This document shows, in pieces, positions 8,157 to 17,314 of a DNA stretch of 64,000 nt. The first letter of the stretch is position 1, and every line of letters starts with the position of its first letter. Made by a program: the position numbers and the translations under genes. The notes under the pieces are model-generated. The model saw nothing but the letters and a program-made list of their open reading frames with translations, was not told the origin of the DNA and ran no database searches. Origin of the DNA: Halegenticoccus tardaugens (GTDB lineage Archaea > Halobacteriota > Halobacteria > Halobacteriales > Haloferacaceae); contig NZ_SDIC01000003.1 in NCBI RefSeq assembly GCF_004116405.1, forward strand, positions 124,001 through 188,000, written 5' to 3'.

Positions 8157-9265
8157 TTGCTCGCGAACTCCCGCGCCCACCCCTCGGTCCAGCCGTCGAC
8201 GTTCCCCCGTAGCTCCTCGTAGGTGAACGTGACGGGTTCGTCGGGCTCCTTGGCGTACCTTTCGAAGTCTTCGGGGAGTTCGGCCGCGTCGGTCGCCGGG
8301 AACTGGACGTTCCGGACCGCGATCTCCGCCTGGACGTCGGGGCGGAGCACGAAGTCCATGAAGCGGTTCGCGAGTTCGACGTTGCCGGACGCGGCGAACC
8401 GCGCCATCCCCTCTGGGTTCGCGTACCCCTGTCCGCTCAGGAATCGAATTCGGTGCTCGGCGAGGTCTTCGCCCTCCTCGTTCGCGTACACCTGATCGGT
8501 CGAGTAGGAGACGACCATCGGCGCTTCGTCGTTCGAGTACGCGGCGTAGGAGTCCTCCCACGTCCCGAGCACGCGCACGTCATTCTCCTTCAACCCCCGC
8601 CAGTAGTCGAGGTAGCCGTCACCGCCCTTCGCCTTGATCGTGTGCAGCAGGAACGCCTTCCCGGTGCTGCTGGTGGTCGGGTTCTGCGTGAGGAGGTCGC
8701 CCTCGAACTCCGGCCGCAGGAGGCCGTCGAACGTCTCCGGCGCGACTTCGTCGGTCTCGTCGTACACGAGGCTGATGTACCCCGTGTCGTAGGGGACGAC
8801 CCGTCCGCGCGGATCGAACTCCAGCCCCTCCTTCACGTCCCCTCTGCGGTCGAGCGTCCCGTCCTCGACGGGGGCGAAGAGGTCGTCGTCGAGGTTCTCG
8901 TCGATGCGGAGGAGCATGTCGGTGTCGAGGCCGACGTACGCGTCCGCGTCGATCTCGACGCCCCGCGACGCGCGCTCGATGTAGTAATTGACGCCGTCCT
9001 CGGGCGTCTCCCACGTGAGCGTCGCGTCGAACTCCGACTCGAACCGACGCTTGAGCCACGGACCGGGGCTCGAACTCGGCGCGTCGACGAAGGCCCCGTA
9101 CGTGGCCACGACGAGTTCGTCCCCGTCGCCGTCGCTCGATCCGGTCGTCGTTCCCCGCCCGCCGTCGCCGCCCGCGCCCCCCGCGTCGTCGCGCTGGACC
9201 GTACAGCCCGCGAGCAGGGCGGCGCTCCCGACGCCGGCCGCGGCCAGAAAGTCGCGTCGCTTCAT
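8153..9265 (-). CDS. thiB: Thiamine-type ABC transporter substrate-binding lipoprotein
   Basis: The 370-aa product begins with a twin-Arg signal (MKRRDFLAAAGVG) and a lipobox ending ALLAGC, followed by a Gly/Asp linker, so it is a Tat-exported lipoprotein anchored outside the cell. The mature part is a periplasmic-binding-protein fold close to TbpA/ThiB (VVATYGAFV near the start, YDTGYISLVYDE, LTQNPTTSSTGKAFLL, and FMDFVLRPDVQAEIAVRNVQFPATDAA at the end). It is the first gene of a three-gene overlapping operon. Thiamine as the ligand is inferred from family resemblance. Confidence 0.85.
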   Translation of the reverse strand: MKRRDFLAAAGVGSAALLAGCTVQRDDAGGAGGDGGRGTTTGSSDGDGDELVVATYGAFVDAPSSSPGPWLKRRFESEFDATLTWETPEDGVNYYIERASRGVEIDADAYVGLDTDMLLRIDENLDDDLFAPVEDGTLDRRGDVKEGLEFDPRGRVVPYDTGYISLVYDETDEVAPETFDGLLRPEFEGDLLTQNPTTSSTGKAFLLHTIKAKGGDGYLDYWRGLKENDVRVLGTWEDSYAAYSNDEAPMVVSYSTDQVYANEEGEDLAEHRIRFLSGQGYANPEGMARFAASGNVELANRFMDFVLRPDVQAEIAVRNVQFPATDAAELPEDFERYAKEPDEPVTFTYEELRGNVDGWTEGWAREFASK

Positions 9266-9270
9266 TACCT

Positions 9271-9296
9271 GGTGATCTCACCCGGTGTTACTTAAC
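9271..9296 (-). promoter_or_regulatory. thiB promoter with inverted-repeat operator candidate
   Basis: Reading on the minus strand, a TATA-like GTTAAGTAAC (9287-9296) is centred about 26 nt before the thiB ATG, which suggests a leaderless or near-leaderless transcript. Between it and the start lies GGTGAGATCACC (9271-9282), a perfect 5-bp inverted repeat with a 2-nt centre. A protein bound there would block the polymerase start, so it is a plausible repressor site. I see nothing resembling a TPP riboswitch. Confidence 0.5.
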
Positions 9297-9317
9297 GGGC
9301 GTGGTGTCGGCCGTCGG

Positions 9318-10163
9318 TCACGGTCCGCCCGTCGCGTCGGCCCCGTCTCGGGCGTTCTCCGCGCCCGCTTCTGTCGGCCCGCCGCGCGCCTCCCACTCGG
9401 TGAGGCTCCCCTCGTAGAACGCGACGTCCTCGTACCCGAGGTGCCGGAGGACGACGTAGGTGTGGCTGATCCGGCGGGCGGTGTTGCAGTACAGCACGAT
9501 CCGCCGATCCGGGGTTATCCCGTGCGCGTCGAGGATCTCCGCCAGCTCCTCGCGCGGTTTCAGCCCGCGCGTCTCGTCGTCGACGAGTTCGCGCCAGTCG
9601 AGTTGCACCGCGCCGGGAACGTGCGCCTCCTCGTACTCCCACGGCTCGCGGGTGTCGACGATCGCGTCGTCCGAGTCGATCGCCGACAGCACCTCGTCGT
9701 AGCCGACGAGCGGCGACCGCTCGGGGTCGCGCACCTCGTAGGTCGTCGGCTCGATCTCGGGCGGTTCGGTCGTCGTCTCGCGCTCGCGGCTCCACGCGCT
9801 GTAGTCGCCGTCGAGCAGGTGCAGATCGCGGTGGCCGTACAGCTCGGCCGTCACGAGAAAGCGCGCCGCGAAGACGCCGTGGGTGTCGTCGTAGGCGACG
9901 ATCGCGTCGTCGGCCGCGATCCCGGCCTCCCTCATGAGCCGCTCCCACACGCCCGCGCCCGGAAGCATCCCCTCGTCGCCCGAATCGCCGCTCCGAAACT
10001 CGTCGAAGGGGACGTTTACCGCCCCCGGAACGTGTCCGATACCTTCGTACTCCCACTCGTCGCGCACGTCGACGACGCGCACTTCGTCCAGTCGGTCGGC
10101 GAGCCACGCCGCCGACACGACCGCGTTCTCGTCCATGCCTGACGCGATCGCGTTCTCGTCCAT
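9318..10163 (-). CDS. Two-domain sulfurtransferase (rhodanese type)
   Basis: The 281-aa product has an N-terminal rhodanese-like domain without the active Cys and a C-terminal domain with the active-site loop CNTARR (Cys followed by the basic Arg four residues later). Conserved CH2A-like motifs VVDVRDEWEYEGIGHVPGA and IVDTREPWEYEEAHVPGA mark both domains. It would transfer sulfur from thiosulfate or 3-mercaptopyruvate to an acceptor. Two in-frame ATGs nine codons apart (10163 and 10136) have the same context; I chose the first because a TATA-like GCTAAATC is centred about 25 nt upstream of it. It is divergent from a second sulfurtransferase. Confidence 0.85.
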   Translation of the reverse strand: MDENAIASGMDENAVVSAAWLADRLDEVRVVDVRDEWEYEGIGHVPGAVNVPFDEFRSGDSGDEGMLPGAGVWERLMREAGIAADDAIVAYDDTHGVFAARFLVTAELYGHRDLHLLDGDYSAWSRERETTTEPPEIEPTTYEVRDPERSPLVGYDEVLSAIDSDDAIVDTREPWEYEEAHVPGAVQLDWRELVDDETRGLKPREELAEILDAHGITPDRRIVLYCNTARRISHTYVVLRHLGYEDVAFYEGSLTEWEARGGPTEAGAENARDGADATGGP

Positions 10164-10166
10164 GCC
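10123..10166 (-). repeat. In-frame duplication of the start-codon region (17-bp direct repeat, 27-bp period)
   Basis: The sequence GCGTTCTCGTCCATGCC occurs at 10123-10139 and again at 10150-10166. It duplicates the start codon and the first residues of the sulfurtransferase (MDENA-IASG-MDENA-VVSA), so two equivalent start sites are present in frame. Confidence 0.8.
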
Positions 10167-10184
10167 CGCCGTAGACGGCCGACC

Positions 10185-10192
10185 GATTTAGC
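10185..10192 (-). promoter_or_regulatory. TATA-like box of the minus-strand sulfurtransferase
   Basis: GCTAAATC on the minus strand is centred about 25 nt upstream of the ATG at 10163, the spacing expected for a leaderless haloarchaeal transcript. It supports the first of the two duplicated start codons. Confidence 0.45.
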
Positions 10193-10320
10193 TTCCGGTC
10201 TTTCGTCCCCGTCCGGCTTACTGGCAAAACGTTCCGCATTTTCCCCGTCGATTCCGTCTCCGCTCGGAGACGTCGGTGCCCGGTCTGCGCGCAGTCGTGT
10301 CAATGAGAAATAATGCGGAT

Positions 10321-10376
10321 ACATTCTCCGGAATGTCAGACGAATGGCCGTACATGCCGGGTGTATTGGTATTATG
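10321..10376 (+). promoter_or_regulatory. Promoter region of the plus-strand sulfurtransferase, with inverted repeat
   Basis: ACATTCTCCGGAATGT (10321-10336) is a 6-bp inverted repeat with a 4-nt centre. A TATA-like TATTATG (10370-10376) sits about 30 nt before the ATG at 10404. The inverted repeat lies upstream of the TATA-like box, the usual position for an activator site; this role is inferred. Confidence 0.4.
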
Positions 10377-10403
10377 CCGGGGGAACGCGTAGGGCCACGC
10401 GCA

Positions 10404-11264
10404 ATGTCAGATTACGCGAAGGACGTTCTCGTTTCGGCGGACTGGGTCGAAGAGCGCCTCGACGACTTCCAGAGCGACGATCCCGACTATCGACTGGTCG
10501 AGGTCGACGTCGACACCGAAGCCTACGACGAGGGCCACGCCCCCGGCGCGATCGGCTTCAACTGGGAGACGCAGCTTCAGGACCAGACGACGCGGGACAT
10601 CCTCGAGAAGGACGAGCTGGAGGACCTGCTCGGCGGCCACGGGATCAGCGAGGACTCGACGATCGTCCTCTACGGCGACAACTCGAACTGGTTCGCGGCC
10701 TACACCTACTGGCAGCTCAAGTACTACGGTCACGAGGACGTCCGCCTGATGAACGGTGGCCGCGACTACTGGCTGGACAACGACTACCCGCTCACCGAGG
10801 AGGCCCCGGACTTCCCGGAGCAGGAGTACACCGCCCGCGGCCCGTACGAGTCGATCCGCGCGTACCGCGACGACGTGGAGAAGGCGATCGACAAGGGCCT
10901 GCCGCTCGTCGACGTCCGCTCGCCCGAGGAGTTCAGCGGCGAGATCCTCGCCCCGCCGGGACTGCAGGAGACCGCCCAGCGCGGCGGCCACGTTCCCGGC
11001 GCGCGCAACATCTCGTGGGCCGCCACGGTGAACGACGACGGCACGTTCAAATCGGTCGACGAGCTCCGCGAACTGTACGAGTCGCAAGGCGTCGACGACG
11101 ACCAGGACGTCATCGCCTACTGCCGCATCGGCGAGCGCTCCTCGATCGCGTGGTTCGCGCTCCACGAGCTGCTCGGCTACGACAACGTCACCAACTACGA
11201 CGGCTCGTGGACCGAGTGGGGCAACCTCGTCGGCGCGCCGATCGAGAAGGGCGACGGGCAGTAG
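10404..11264 (+). CDS. tssA: Thiosulfate sulfurtransferase (TssA type)
   Basis: The 286-aa product is a tandem rhodanese. The first domain (about 8-125) is inactive and the second carries the active loop CRIGER (around residue 238). Motifs VEVDVDTEAYDEGHAPGAIGFNW and LVDVRSPEEFSGEI are typical of archaeal thiosulfate sulfurtransferases, about 285 aa long. The ATG at 10404 (MSDYAKDVLVSADWVEERL) is chosen over an upstream ATG in the same frame because it matches the usual family N terminus and fits the TATA-like box 30 nt upstream. It probably works in thiosulfate or sulfide handling, like its divergent neighbour. Confidence 0.87.
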   Translation: MSDYAKDVLVSADWVEERLDDFQSDDPDYRLVEVDVDTEAYDEGHAPGAIGFNWETQLQDQTTRDILEKDELEDLLGGHGISEDSTIVLYGDNSNWFAAYTYWQLKYYGHEDVRLMNGGRDYWLDNDYPLTEEAPDFPEQEYTARGPYESIRAYRDDVEKAIDKGLPLVDVRSPEEFSGEILAPPGLQETAQRGGHVPGARNISWAATVNDDGTFKSVDELRELYESQGVDDDQDVIAYCRIGERSSIAWFALHELLGYDNVTNYDGSWTEWGNLVGAPIEKGDGQ

Positions 11265-11286
11265 ACCGCTCGAACCGTTCCGACCG

Positions 11287-11292
11287 TTTTTT
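11287..11292 (+). terminator. T-run terminator after tssA
   Basis: A run of six T residues follows the tssA stop codon by about 22 nt. Oligo-T tracts are the usual archaeal terminator signal. The convergent SpoIIM-like gene ends just beyond it. Confidence 0.45.
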
Positions 11293-11298
11293 CGACGC

Positions 11299-12789
11299 CT
11301 ATCCGCCGAGCACGAGCGCCGCCACCCGCGGCGTCAGGAACGCCTCGACGAAGGCGGCGACGACGAGCACGAGCGCGAGTCCCAGGAGCGCCTCGAACGC
11401 CCGTCCGATCTCCTCGCCGACGTTCGCCGCGTCCCGCCGGCCGCGGAGCGCCTCCCAGCCCACCCTGCCGAGGTGGAACCCGAGCCCGCCGGCGACGGCG
11501 ATGGCGGGGAGTTCTATGACCCCGTGCGGCGCGACCAGCGCCAGGAACGCGGTCGGATCGAACACGCCGGCGAGCGCGCCGATGAGCACCCCGTTGAAGA
11601 GCAGGCTCGCCGCCGTCGGCACCCCGAGCGCGAGCCCGCCGTACGCCGCGCCCGCGCCGACGAGCCAGTTGTTCGCCGCGAGGTTGACGAACGTCCCCAC
11701 CGGCACCGCACCGAACACGTCCGCGACGTTCCCCGGCGGGGCGATCCGAACCCCGTAGGGCGACGTCAGGAGCCACCCGCCGACCATCCCGAGGCCGAGG
11801 GAGGCGAGGCCAGCGAGGTTCGCGGCCGGGTGCGATCGGACGAACGATCCCAGCCGCCGCGCTCCCCGACGGAACGCGGCGACGAACCGCGCGCTGACGG
11901 GCGGTCCCCCTCGCCGCGGCAGCGCCGTCTCCGCGTACAGAGAGGTCTTGAACCCGTCGAGCGCGGGGAGCACGGCGAGCGTCGAGACGACGCCGAGGAG
12001 TTGCGGCGCGCCGGCCAGGTTCAGCGCGGCGGCGAGAATCCCGGTCGCGACGAGCGCCGCGCTCGCCACGACGACGTAGAAGAGGAACGCGACCGGGTGA
12101 CGAAGGGGGACCCCCGCGCTCCGTCGAACCGCGCCGAGCGCTCCCGCGCCGTCGACCACGACGGCCTGCCCGGCGAACGCCAGCGCGAGGTAGACGGCCA
12201 CGAGAAAGAGGAGCGAAACGAGGCCGGAGAGCAGCGCGACGGCGATTTCCACCGGACCGAGCGTCGCCGCGACCGCGATCCCGATCGCGAGCGGCGCGAC
12301 CGCGGCGGCGAAGAGCGCCGCTCGGAGGATCCCGAGCGCGACGAACGCGCGCCAGTGCCGCGCGATCCCGCCGACGCCGCCCGCGAGCGGGTCGTCGCCG
12401 AGCAGCGCCGCGTACACGGACCCTAGCGTCGCGGCCGCCGCGACCGCTCGGGCCACGAGAGATAGCACGACGAACGCGACGAGCGAGACGGCGACGATCG
12501 AAAGCACCGTCGGCGTGAGCAGCCCGCTCGTCGCGTCGACGAGTTCCGGCGGGATCGTGTCGGGGTTCTCCGGATCGACCTCCGAGGCGTCGAGGCGGTC
12601 GAATTCGCGAGCGACGGCGCCGATCCGTCCCTGCGCGTCGAGCAGGAAGACGACGGTTCCGAGGCCGACGAGGAGCGGGACGCGGGCGGCGACGAGCGCG
12701 CCCGTGGCGAGGAGGTAAAACGGGAGGACGCTCCCCGCGCGGTCGACGGGCAGGCGGACTCCCGAACGGAGGGCTGTCGAAACGTTCAC
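11299..12789 (-). CDS. Stage II sporulation protein M (SpoIIM)-like integral membrane protein
   Basis: The 496-aa hydrophobic protein has about ten membrane segments. The C-terminal 190 residues match the SpoIIM/DUF95 family: NLAGLASLGLGMVGGWLL, then VGTFVNLAANNWLVG and FLALVAPHGVIELPAIAVAGGLG (the conserved 'PHG..E' motif). The N-terminal 280 residues are a separate multi-pass domain with an acidic loop (DASEVDPENPDTIPPELVD). In archaea the role of this family is unknown; it is not evidence for sporulation. The start is a GTG (VNVSTALRSG). Confidence 0.8.
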   Translation of the reverse strand: MNVSTALRSGVRLPVDRAGSVLPFYLLATGALVAARVPLLVGLGTVVFLLDAQGRIGAVAREFDRLDASEVDPENPDTIPPELVDATSGLLTPTVLSIVAVSLVAFVVLSLVARAVAAAATLGSVYAALLGDDPLAGGVGGIARHWRAFVALGILRAALFAAAVAPLAIGIAVAATLGPVEIAVALLSGLVSLLFLVAVYLALAFAGQAVVVDGAGALGAVRRSAGVPLRHPVAFLFYVVVASAALVATGILAAALNLAGAPQLLGVVSTLAVLPALDGFKTSLYAETALPRRGGPPVSARFVAAFRRGARRLGSFVRSHPAANLAGLASLGLGMVGGWLLTSPYGVRIAPPGNVADVFGAVPVGTFVNLAANNWLVGAGAAYGGLALGVPTAASLLFNGVLIGALAGVFDPTAFLALVAPHGVIELPAIAVAGGLGFHLGRVGWEALRGRRDAANVGEEIGRAFEALLGLALVLVVAAFVEAFLTPRVAALVLGG

Positions 12790-12927
12790 GCGAAGGCGTT
12801 GATCCGAGTGAGTGTATGTCTTGCCCCGACGGGCGCGGTCGGGTTCGGCCGCGGAGATCTTCCGTCCGCCGACGGAACGCCGCGACCTGTCGATGCTTAC
12901 AAGCGTGACGCGGTCGTAGCCCGGCGC

Positions 12928-13548
12928 ATGGACGGACCTACCTTCGTCGAGACGCTTCGAGCGGACAACGAAACCGCGCTCTCCAGACTCGGCTCGTCGA
13001 AGTCGCTGTACGCGCTCACCGGGGGCGAGATGGACGCGCCGAGCGTCCGCGCGGCGGCCCGCGACGAGGCCGAGAGCGCGTACGTCATCTTCGAGGAGTG
13101 GGCCGAAACCGAGTCCCGCGACGAGGCGGCGGCGCTCTTCGCCGCGGTCGCCGAGACCGAGGAACGCCACCGCGACGAGATCGAGTCTGAGGGAGGCGAT
13201 CCGGACACCGATCGTCCGATGTACGAGACGCTCGCCGGCTTCGACGACGCGGTCGAACGCGTGGCCGGCCTGCTCGCCCGATCCGTGGTCGCGAAGGAGA
13301 CCGCGGCGCAGATGGTCGGCTTCTTCGTCGGCAGCGCCAAGACCTCCTCCGCGGACACGTTCCGCGGTATCCGCGGCGACTTCGACGATCAGACCGGGGA
13401 GGCCGCCCGCGCCCTCGACGAAATCTGCGAGCGCGACGAGGACTGGGAGCGCGCCGAGAGCGCCGCGAACGCGGTCGTTCAGGCCGCCTACGACGACTAC
13501 GTCGAGACGCTCGAGTCGATGGGCGTGAAGCCGAAGAACGTCTGTTAG
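12928..13548 (+). CDS. Rubrerythrin-family (ferritin-like) protein
   Basis: The 206-aa helical protein has two ferritin-like helical pairs with Glu/His candidates for a di-iron site ([15 protein letters not shown], then [13 protein letters not shown]). It ends in a conserved Cys (KPKNVC). It resembles haloarchaeal rubrerythrin-family proteins that lack the C-terminal rubredoxin domain. A role in peroxide or oxygen protection is known for the family but not shown here. The ATG at 12928 has a TATA-like TTACAA about 28 nt upstream, which rejects the longer frame. Confidence 0.8.
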   Translation: MDGPTFVETLRADNETALSRLGSSKSLYALTGGEMDAPSVRAAARDEAESAYVIFEEWAETESRDEAAALFAAVAETEERHRDEIESEGGDPDTDRPMYETLAGFDDAVERVAGLLARSVVAKETAAQMVGFFVGSAKTSSADTFRGIRGDFDDQTGEAARALDEICERDEDWERAESAANAVVQAAYDDYVETLESMGVKPKNVC

Positions 13549-13690
13549 ACGCCCGCCGCTCGTCCGAATCCACCGCTTGTCCGAATCCGCCGTTCGTCCC
13601 CGATCTCGCCAGAACCGAAGCTCCGTGTCTCCTTCTCTCGATTTCCACCGGAAACGAAGGGGTGCGCGGCGCGGTCCGGACGCCCGTTTC

Positions 13691-13960
13691 CTACACTCCT
13701 TCGACCGTCTTCCGGTACTCAGTCACGTGCTCGCGCGCGGATTCGACGTGCGCTTTCGCTTCCCCGTCGAGTTCGCCCGCGAGTTCGTGCAGGACGTTCA
13801 TGTGCCGGTCGAGCCGACCGTGGTCCGGTCCGCGCTCCGCCGTCGCGAGTTCGGCCAACTGGTTCGACTGGTCGTACAGCCGCTCTCGCATCTCCCCGTC
13901 GACCCGCTCGCTCGCCTGTCGGAGTTCTTCGCTCGCCGTTTGGAGTTCCTCGCGCGTCAT
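13691..13960 (-). CDS. Small acidic coiled-coil protein (haloarchaeal DUF7553-like)
   Basis: The 89-aa protein starts [20 protein letters not shown] and is almost entirely predicted helix with heptad-like spacing of Leu and Ala, so a coiled coil or helical bundle is likely. No catalytic residue is visible. Its size and sequence style match an uncharacterised haloarchaeal family. It is divergent from uvrB, which starts about 145 nt away. The long in-frame upstream extension has shadow-frame composition and is rejected. Confidence 0.75.
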   Translation of the reverse strand: MTREELQTASEELRQASERVDGEMRERLYDQSNQLAELATAERGPDHGRLDRHMNVLHELAGELDGEAKAHVESAREHVTEYRKTVEGV

Positions 13961-14105
13961 GGCAACGCGTGGATACGCTCGCCCCCGCGAAAAGTGTTTG
14001 TCGGTCGGCGGGCGACCCGGAGGCGAGTTCCCGCGAGCGAGCACCCCGAACGCGAGACGCCGCGAGCGAGCGACCCAAGTACGTCCGCCCCCAAGCGGAC
14101 GTACC

Positions 14106-16166
14106 GTGACTGAGACTGAGGGTCCGCTCTCGCCGGACCGCCCGGACGCCGAACGACCGTTCCGCGTCGACGCGCCCTTCGACCCCGCGGGCGACCAGCC
14201 CGAGGCCATCGCGCAGCTGGCCGAGGGGTTCCGCGAGGGCATGGAGAAGCAGACGCTGCTCGGCGTGACCGGTTCCGGCAAGACCAACACCGTCTCGTGG
14301 GTGGTCGAGGAGGTCCAGAAACCGACCCTCGTCATCGCCCACAACAAGACGCTCGCCGCACAGTTGTACGAGGAGTTCCGGAACCTCTTTCCGGACAACG
14401 CCGTCGAGTACTTCGTCTCCTACTACGACTACTACCAGCCCGAGGCGTACATCGAACAGACGGACACGTACATCGACAAGGACATGTCGATAAACGAGGA
14501 GATAGACCGGCTGCGCCACTCCGCCACCCGGTCGCTCCTCACCCGCGACGACGTGATCGTCGTCGCGAGCGTCTCCGCAATCTACGGGCTGGGCGACCCG
14601 CGCGATTACAAGGGGATGGCGCTGGAGTTGGAAGTCGGCCAGGAGATCGACCGGGACGAACTGCTCCGCCGGCTGGTCGACCTCAACTACGAGCGCAACG
14701 ACGTGGACTTCGCGCAGGGCACCTTCCGCGTCCGCGGCGACACCGTCGAGGTGTTCCCGATGTACGGCCGCTACGCCGTCCGCGTCGAGTTCTGGGGCGA
14801 CGAGATCGACCGAATGCAGAAGATCGACACCCTCGAAGGCGAGGCGAAGTCGACCGAGCCCGCCGTCCTGATCCACCCGGCGGAGCACTACTCGATCCCC
14901 GAGGGACGCATCGAACGGGCGGCGACGGAGATCGAGGAACTGATGGAAGAACGCGTCCGCTACTTCCAGCGGCAGGGCGACCTCGTCGCCGCCCAGCGGA
15001 TCGAAGAGCGGACGACGTTCGACCTGGAGATGCTGCGCGAGACGGGCTACTGTTCGGGCATCGAAAACTACTCCGTCCACCTTTCCGACCGCGAGCCCGG
15101 CGATCCGCCGTACACGCTCCTCGATTACTTCCCGGACGACTTCCTCTGCGTCATCGACGAGTCCCACCAGACCATCCCGCAGATCAAGGGGCAGTTCGCG
15201 GGCGACAAATCGAGGAAGGACTCGCTCGTCGGCAACGGCTTCCGCCTCCCGACGGCGTACGACAACCGTCCCCTGACGTTCGAGGAGTTCGAGGAGAAGA
15301 CCGAAAAGACGCTCTACGTGAGCGCGACGCCGAGCGACTACGAGCGCGAGCGCTCCGAGCGAATCGCAGAACAGATCGTCCGCCCGACGCACCTCGTGGA
15401 CCCGAAGGTGGAGGTCGCCGACGCGACCGGGCAGGTCGACGACCTGATGGACCGCATCGACGAGCGGATCGACCGCGACGAGCGAACCCTCGTCACGACG
15501 CTCACGAAGCGGATGGCGGAGGACCTCACCGAGTACTTGGAGGAGGCGGGCGTCGACGTGGCGTACATGCACGACGAGACGGACACGCTCGAACGTCACG
15601 AACTCATCCGCGACCTCAGGCTGGGCGAGATCGACGTGCTCGTCGGCATCAACCTCCTCAGGGAGGGACTGGACATCCCCGAGGTGTCGCTGGTCGGCAT
15701 CCTCGACGCCGATCAGGAGGGCTTTCTCCGCTCGGAAACCACCCTCATCCAGACGATGGGCCGCGCCGCGCGGAACGTCGAGGGCGAGGTGGTGCTCTAC
15801 GCCGACGACACGACCGACTCGATGGCGTCGGCCATCGACGAAACCCAGCGCCGCCGCCGGATTCAGCGGGAGTTCAACGAGCAACACGGGTACGAACCGC
15901 AGACGATCCAGAAGGCGGTCGGCGAGACGAACCTCCCCGGCAGCAAGACCGACACCGCCGGGTCGGTGCGCGAGACGCCTGAGACCGACGAGGAAGCCGC
16001 CCGGCAGGTCGAACTGCTCGAAGAGCGGATGCAAGAGGCCGCGAACAACCTGGAGTTCGAACTCGCGGCGGACATCCGCGACCGCATCCGCGACCTCCGT
16101 CGGGAGTTCGACCTCGGCGGGACCGACCGCGACGAGGGCATCGCGCCCGAACCCGAGGAGTTCTGA
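14106..16166 (+). CDS. uvrB: Excinuclease ABC subunit B (UvrB)
   Basis: The 686-aa helicase-like protein hands damaged DNA from UvrA to UvrC in nucleotide excision repair. It shows Walker A GVTGSGKT (about residue 50), the beta-hairpin [15 protein letters not shown]-like [11 protein letters not shown], motif V/VI ([20 protein letters not shown]), and a C-terminal UVR motif ([27 protein letters not shown]) that binds UvrC. The start is the GTG preceding [10 protein letters not shown], and the length is normal for the family. uvrA and uvrC are not in the window. Confidence 0.95.
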   Translation: MTETEGPLSPDRPDAERPFRVDAPFDPAGDQPEAIAQLAEGFREGMEKQTLLGVTGSGKTNTVSWVVEEVQKPTLVIAHNKTLAAQLYEEFRNLFPDNAVEYFVSYYDYYQPEAYIEQTDTYIDKDMSINEEIDRLRHSATRSLLTRDDVIVVASVSAIYGLGDPRDYKGMALELEVGQEIDRDELLRRLVDLNYERNDVDFAQGTFRVRGDTVEVFPMYGRYAVRVEFWGDEIDRMQKIDTLEGEAKSTEPAVLIHPAEHYSIPEGRIERAATEIEELMEERVRYFQRQGDLVAAQRIEERTTFDLEMLRETGYCSGIENYSVHLSDREPGDPPYTLLDYFPDDFLCVIDESHQTIPQIKGQFAGDKSRKDSLVGNGFRLPTAYDNRPLTFEEFEEKTEKTLYVSATPSDYERERSERIAEQIVRPTHLVDPKVEVADATGQVDDLMDRIDERIDRDERTLVTTLTKRMAEDLTEYLEEAGVDVAYMHDETDTLERHELIRDLRLGEIDVLVGINLLREGLDIPEVSLVGILDADQEGFLRSETTLIQTMGRAARNVEGEVVLYADDTTDSMASAIDETQRRRRIQREFNEQHGYEPQTIQKAVGETNLPGSKTDTAGSVRETPETDEEAARQVELLEERMQEAANNLEFELAADIRDRIRDLRREFDLGGTDRDEGIAPEPEEF

Positions 16167-16247
16167 CCGCCATCGGACCTGTTCTCTAATAAACCCCTTG
16201 TAAAAACAGGCGAGAAATAGAATCAGACCGCCACGTACAGTCACTCG

Positions 16248-16664
16248 ATGGAAACGGACGCCCTCCCCGTCGGCTGGACGCAGACCCCGCTTCGAGGGGA
16301 CGAAGTCGCGGCTCGGCACGAGAGCGATCGGATAACGCTCCTCGCCGAAAAGGTCCGCTCTCCGTCGTTGACGGGGGTCAGCGAACCGCGGTGGAAAATT
16401 CAACTCGTTCATCGGCTCGAAAACGACTACACGGCGGGTCGACCGCTCGGGTACGCGATAACCGACGAGGCGGCCGAGAAAGCCCTCGTCGCGTCCATGG
16501 AGATCGTAAACGACGCGCTCTCCGAATCCGATCGGGAGGTGTTGCCGTCGCTGAACGCGATCGTGACCAGAATCGAAAAGCGGAACGAGCACCTCCACGT
16601 GCCCGAGGAGGACGCGGACTCGCCGCTGCTCGGGACGCGCGAGAGCACCGGACGGCGGCGGTGA
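16248..16664 (+). CDS. Uncharacterised haloarchaeal protein
   Basis: The 138-aa mixed acidic protein (METDALPVGWTQTP start) has no membrane segment and no motif I recognise. The middle (RWKIQLVHRLENDY, GYAITDEAAEKALVASMEIVN) looks like an alpha/beta domain with amphipathic helices, and the C-terminal 20 residues are probably disordered. It stands alone downstream of uvrB after an 80-nt gap that is locally AT-rich and may contain its promoter. Confidence 0.65.
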   Translation: METDALPVGWTQTPLRGDEVAARHESDRITLLAEKVRSPSLTGVSEPRWKIQLVHRLENDYTAGRPLGYAITDEAAEKALVASMEIVNDALSESDREVLPSLNAIVTRIEKRNEHLHVPEEDADSPLLGTRESTGRRR

Positions 16665-16737
16665 CTGAGCCCCTCAGAGCGGACCGGGCCATCTTCGACG
16701 CGCTTGATTCGCCGCTTCCATTCACGTCCGTCCCCCG

Positions 16738-17241
16738 CTACCGCTCCTCTGATTCCGCGAGCCGCTTCGTGTAGACGTTCTCGGTATAGGTCTCGTCGCC
16801 CATCGTCACCTCGCCCTCCCCGACCTTCTCGAACCCGAGTTTCCGGTAGAACTCGTTTCCGATGTCGTTGTCGGCGAGCACGATCGCCTGGAGCTCTTTC
16901 ATGTTGAAATCGAGCAGGTCGTTCCGCACGCGTTCGTGGAGCGCCGTGCCGATCCCCTCGCCCCAGCGGTCCGGATCGACGTACATCCGGAGGATGTCGC
17001 CCCGCTCTTGCTCGACGACGCCGTGGCAGAACCCGGTCACCTCGCCCCCCTCGTCCGCGACGAGGAAGGCGGTGCCCGGCGTGTCCATCGCCCCTCGCAG
17101 CGTCGTCTCCGAGTACCACTCGGCGAGCGTCTCGTCTATGGTCTCCGCCCCCAGAATCTCGTCGTACGTCGCGTCCCACGCCCGCTTTGCGACGCGCTGG
17201 ATCGCGTCGACGTCGTCACTCCGCGCCGGTCGAATGTCCAT
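16738..17241 (-). CDS. GNAT-family N-acetyltransferase
   Basis: The 167-aa product has the GNAT fold: an N-terminal IRPARSDDVDAIQRV segment, motif A with the acetyl-CoA pyrophosphate loop (YVDPDRWGEGIGTALHERV), and the C-terminal NEFYRKLGFEKVGE motif. It acetylates an unknown amine substrate. I use the ATG at 17241; an in-frame GTG five codons upstream (17256) is possible. Confidence 0.85.
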   Translation of the reverse strand: MDIRPARSDDVDAIQRVAKRAWDATYDEILGAETIDETLAEWYSETTLRGAMDTPGTAFLVADEGGEVTGFCHGVVEQERGDILRMYVDPDRWGEGIGTALHERVRNDLLDFNMKELQAIVLADNDIGNEFYRKLGFEKVGEGEVTMGDETYTENVYTKRLAESEER

Positions 17242-17314
17242 GCCACTCAGTACCACCCCGACGGAAGTAGTGGTTGCGAAATTTCAGCTCACTTGCGGTA
17301 GCGACAGCGCGGTT

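Noticed and set aside
5164..9265. TPP riboswitch for the thi operon
   Set aside because: No conserved THI-box-like sequence is visible upstream of thiB, and the gene seems nearly leaderless.
16178..16210. CCTGTT-N21-AACAGG inverted repeat after uvrB
   Set aside because: Only 6 bp arms with a long AT-rich loop; expected by chance and without a T-run.
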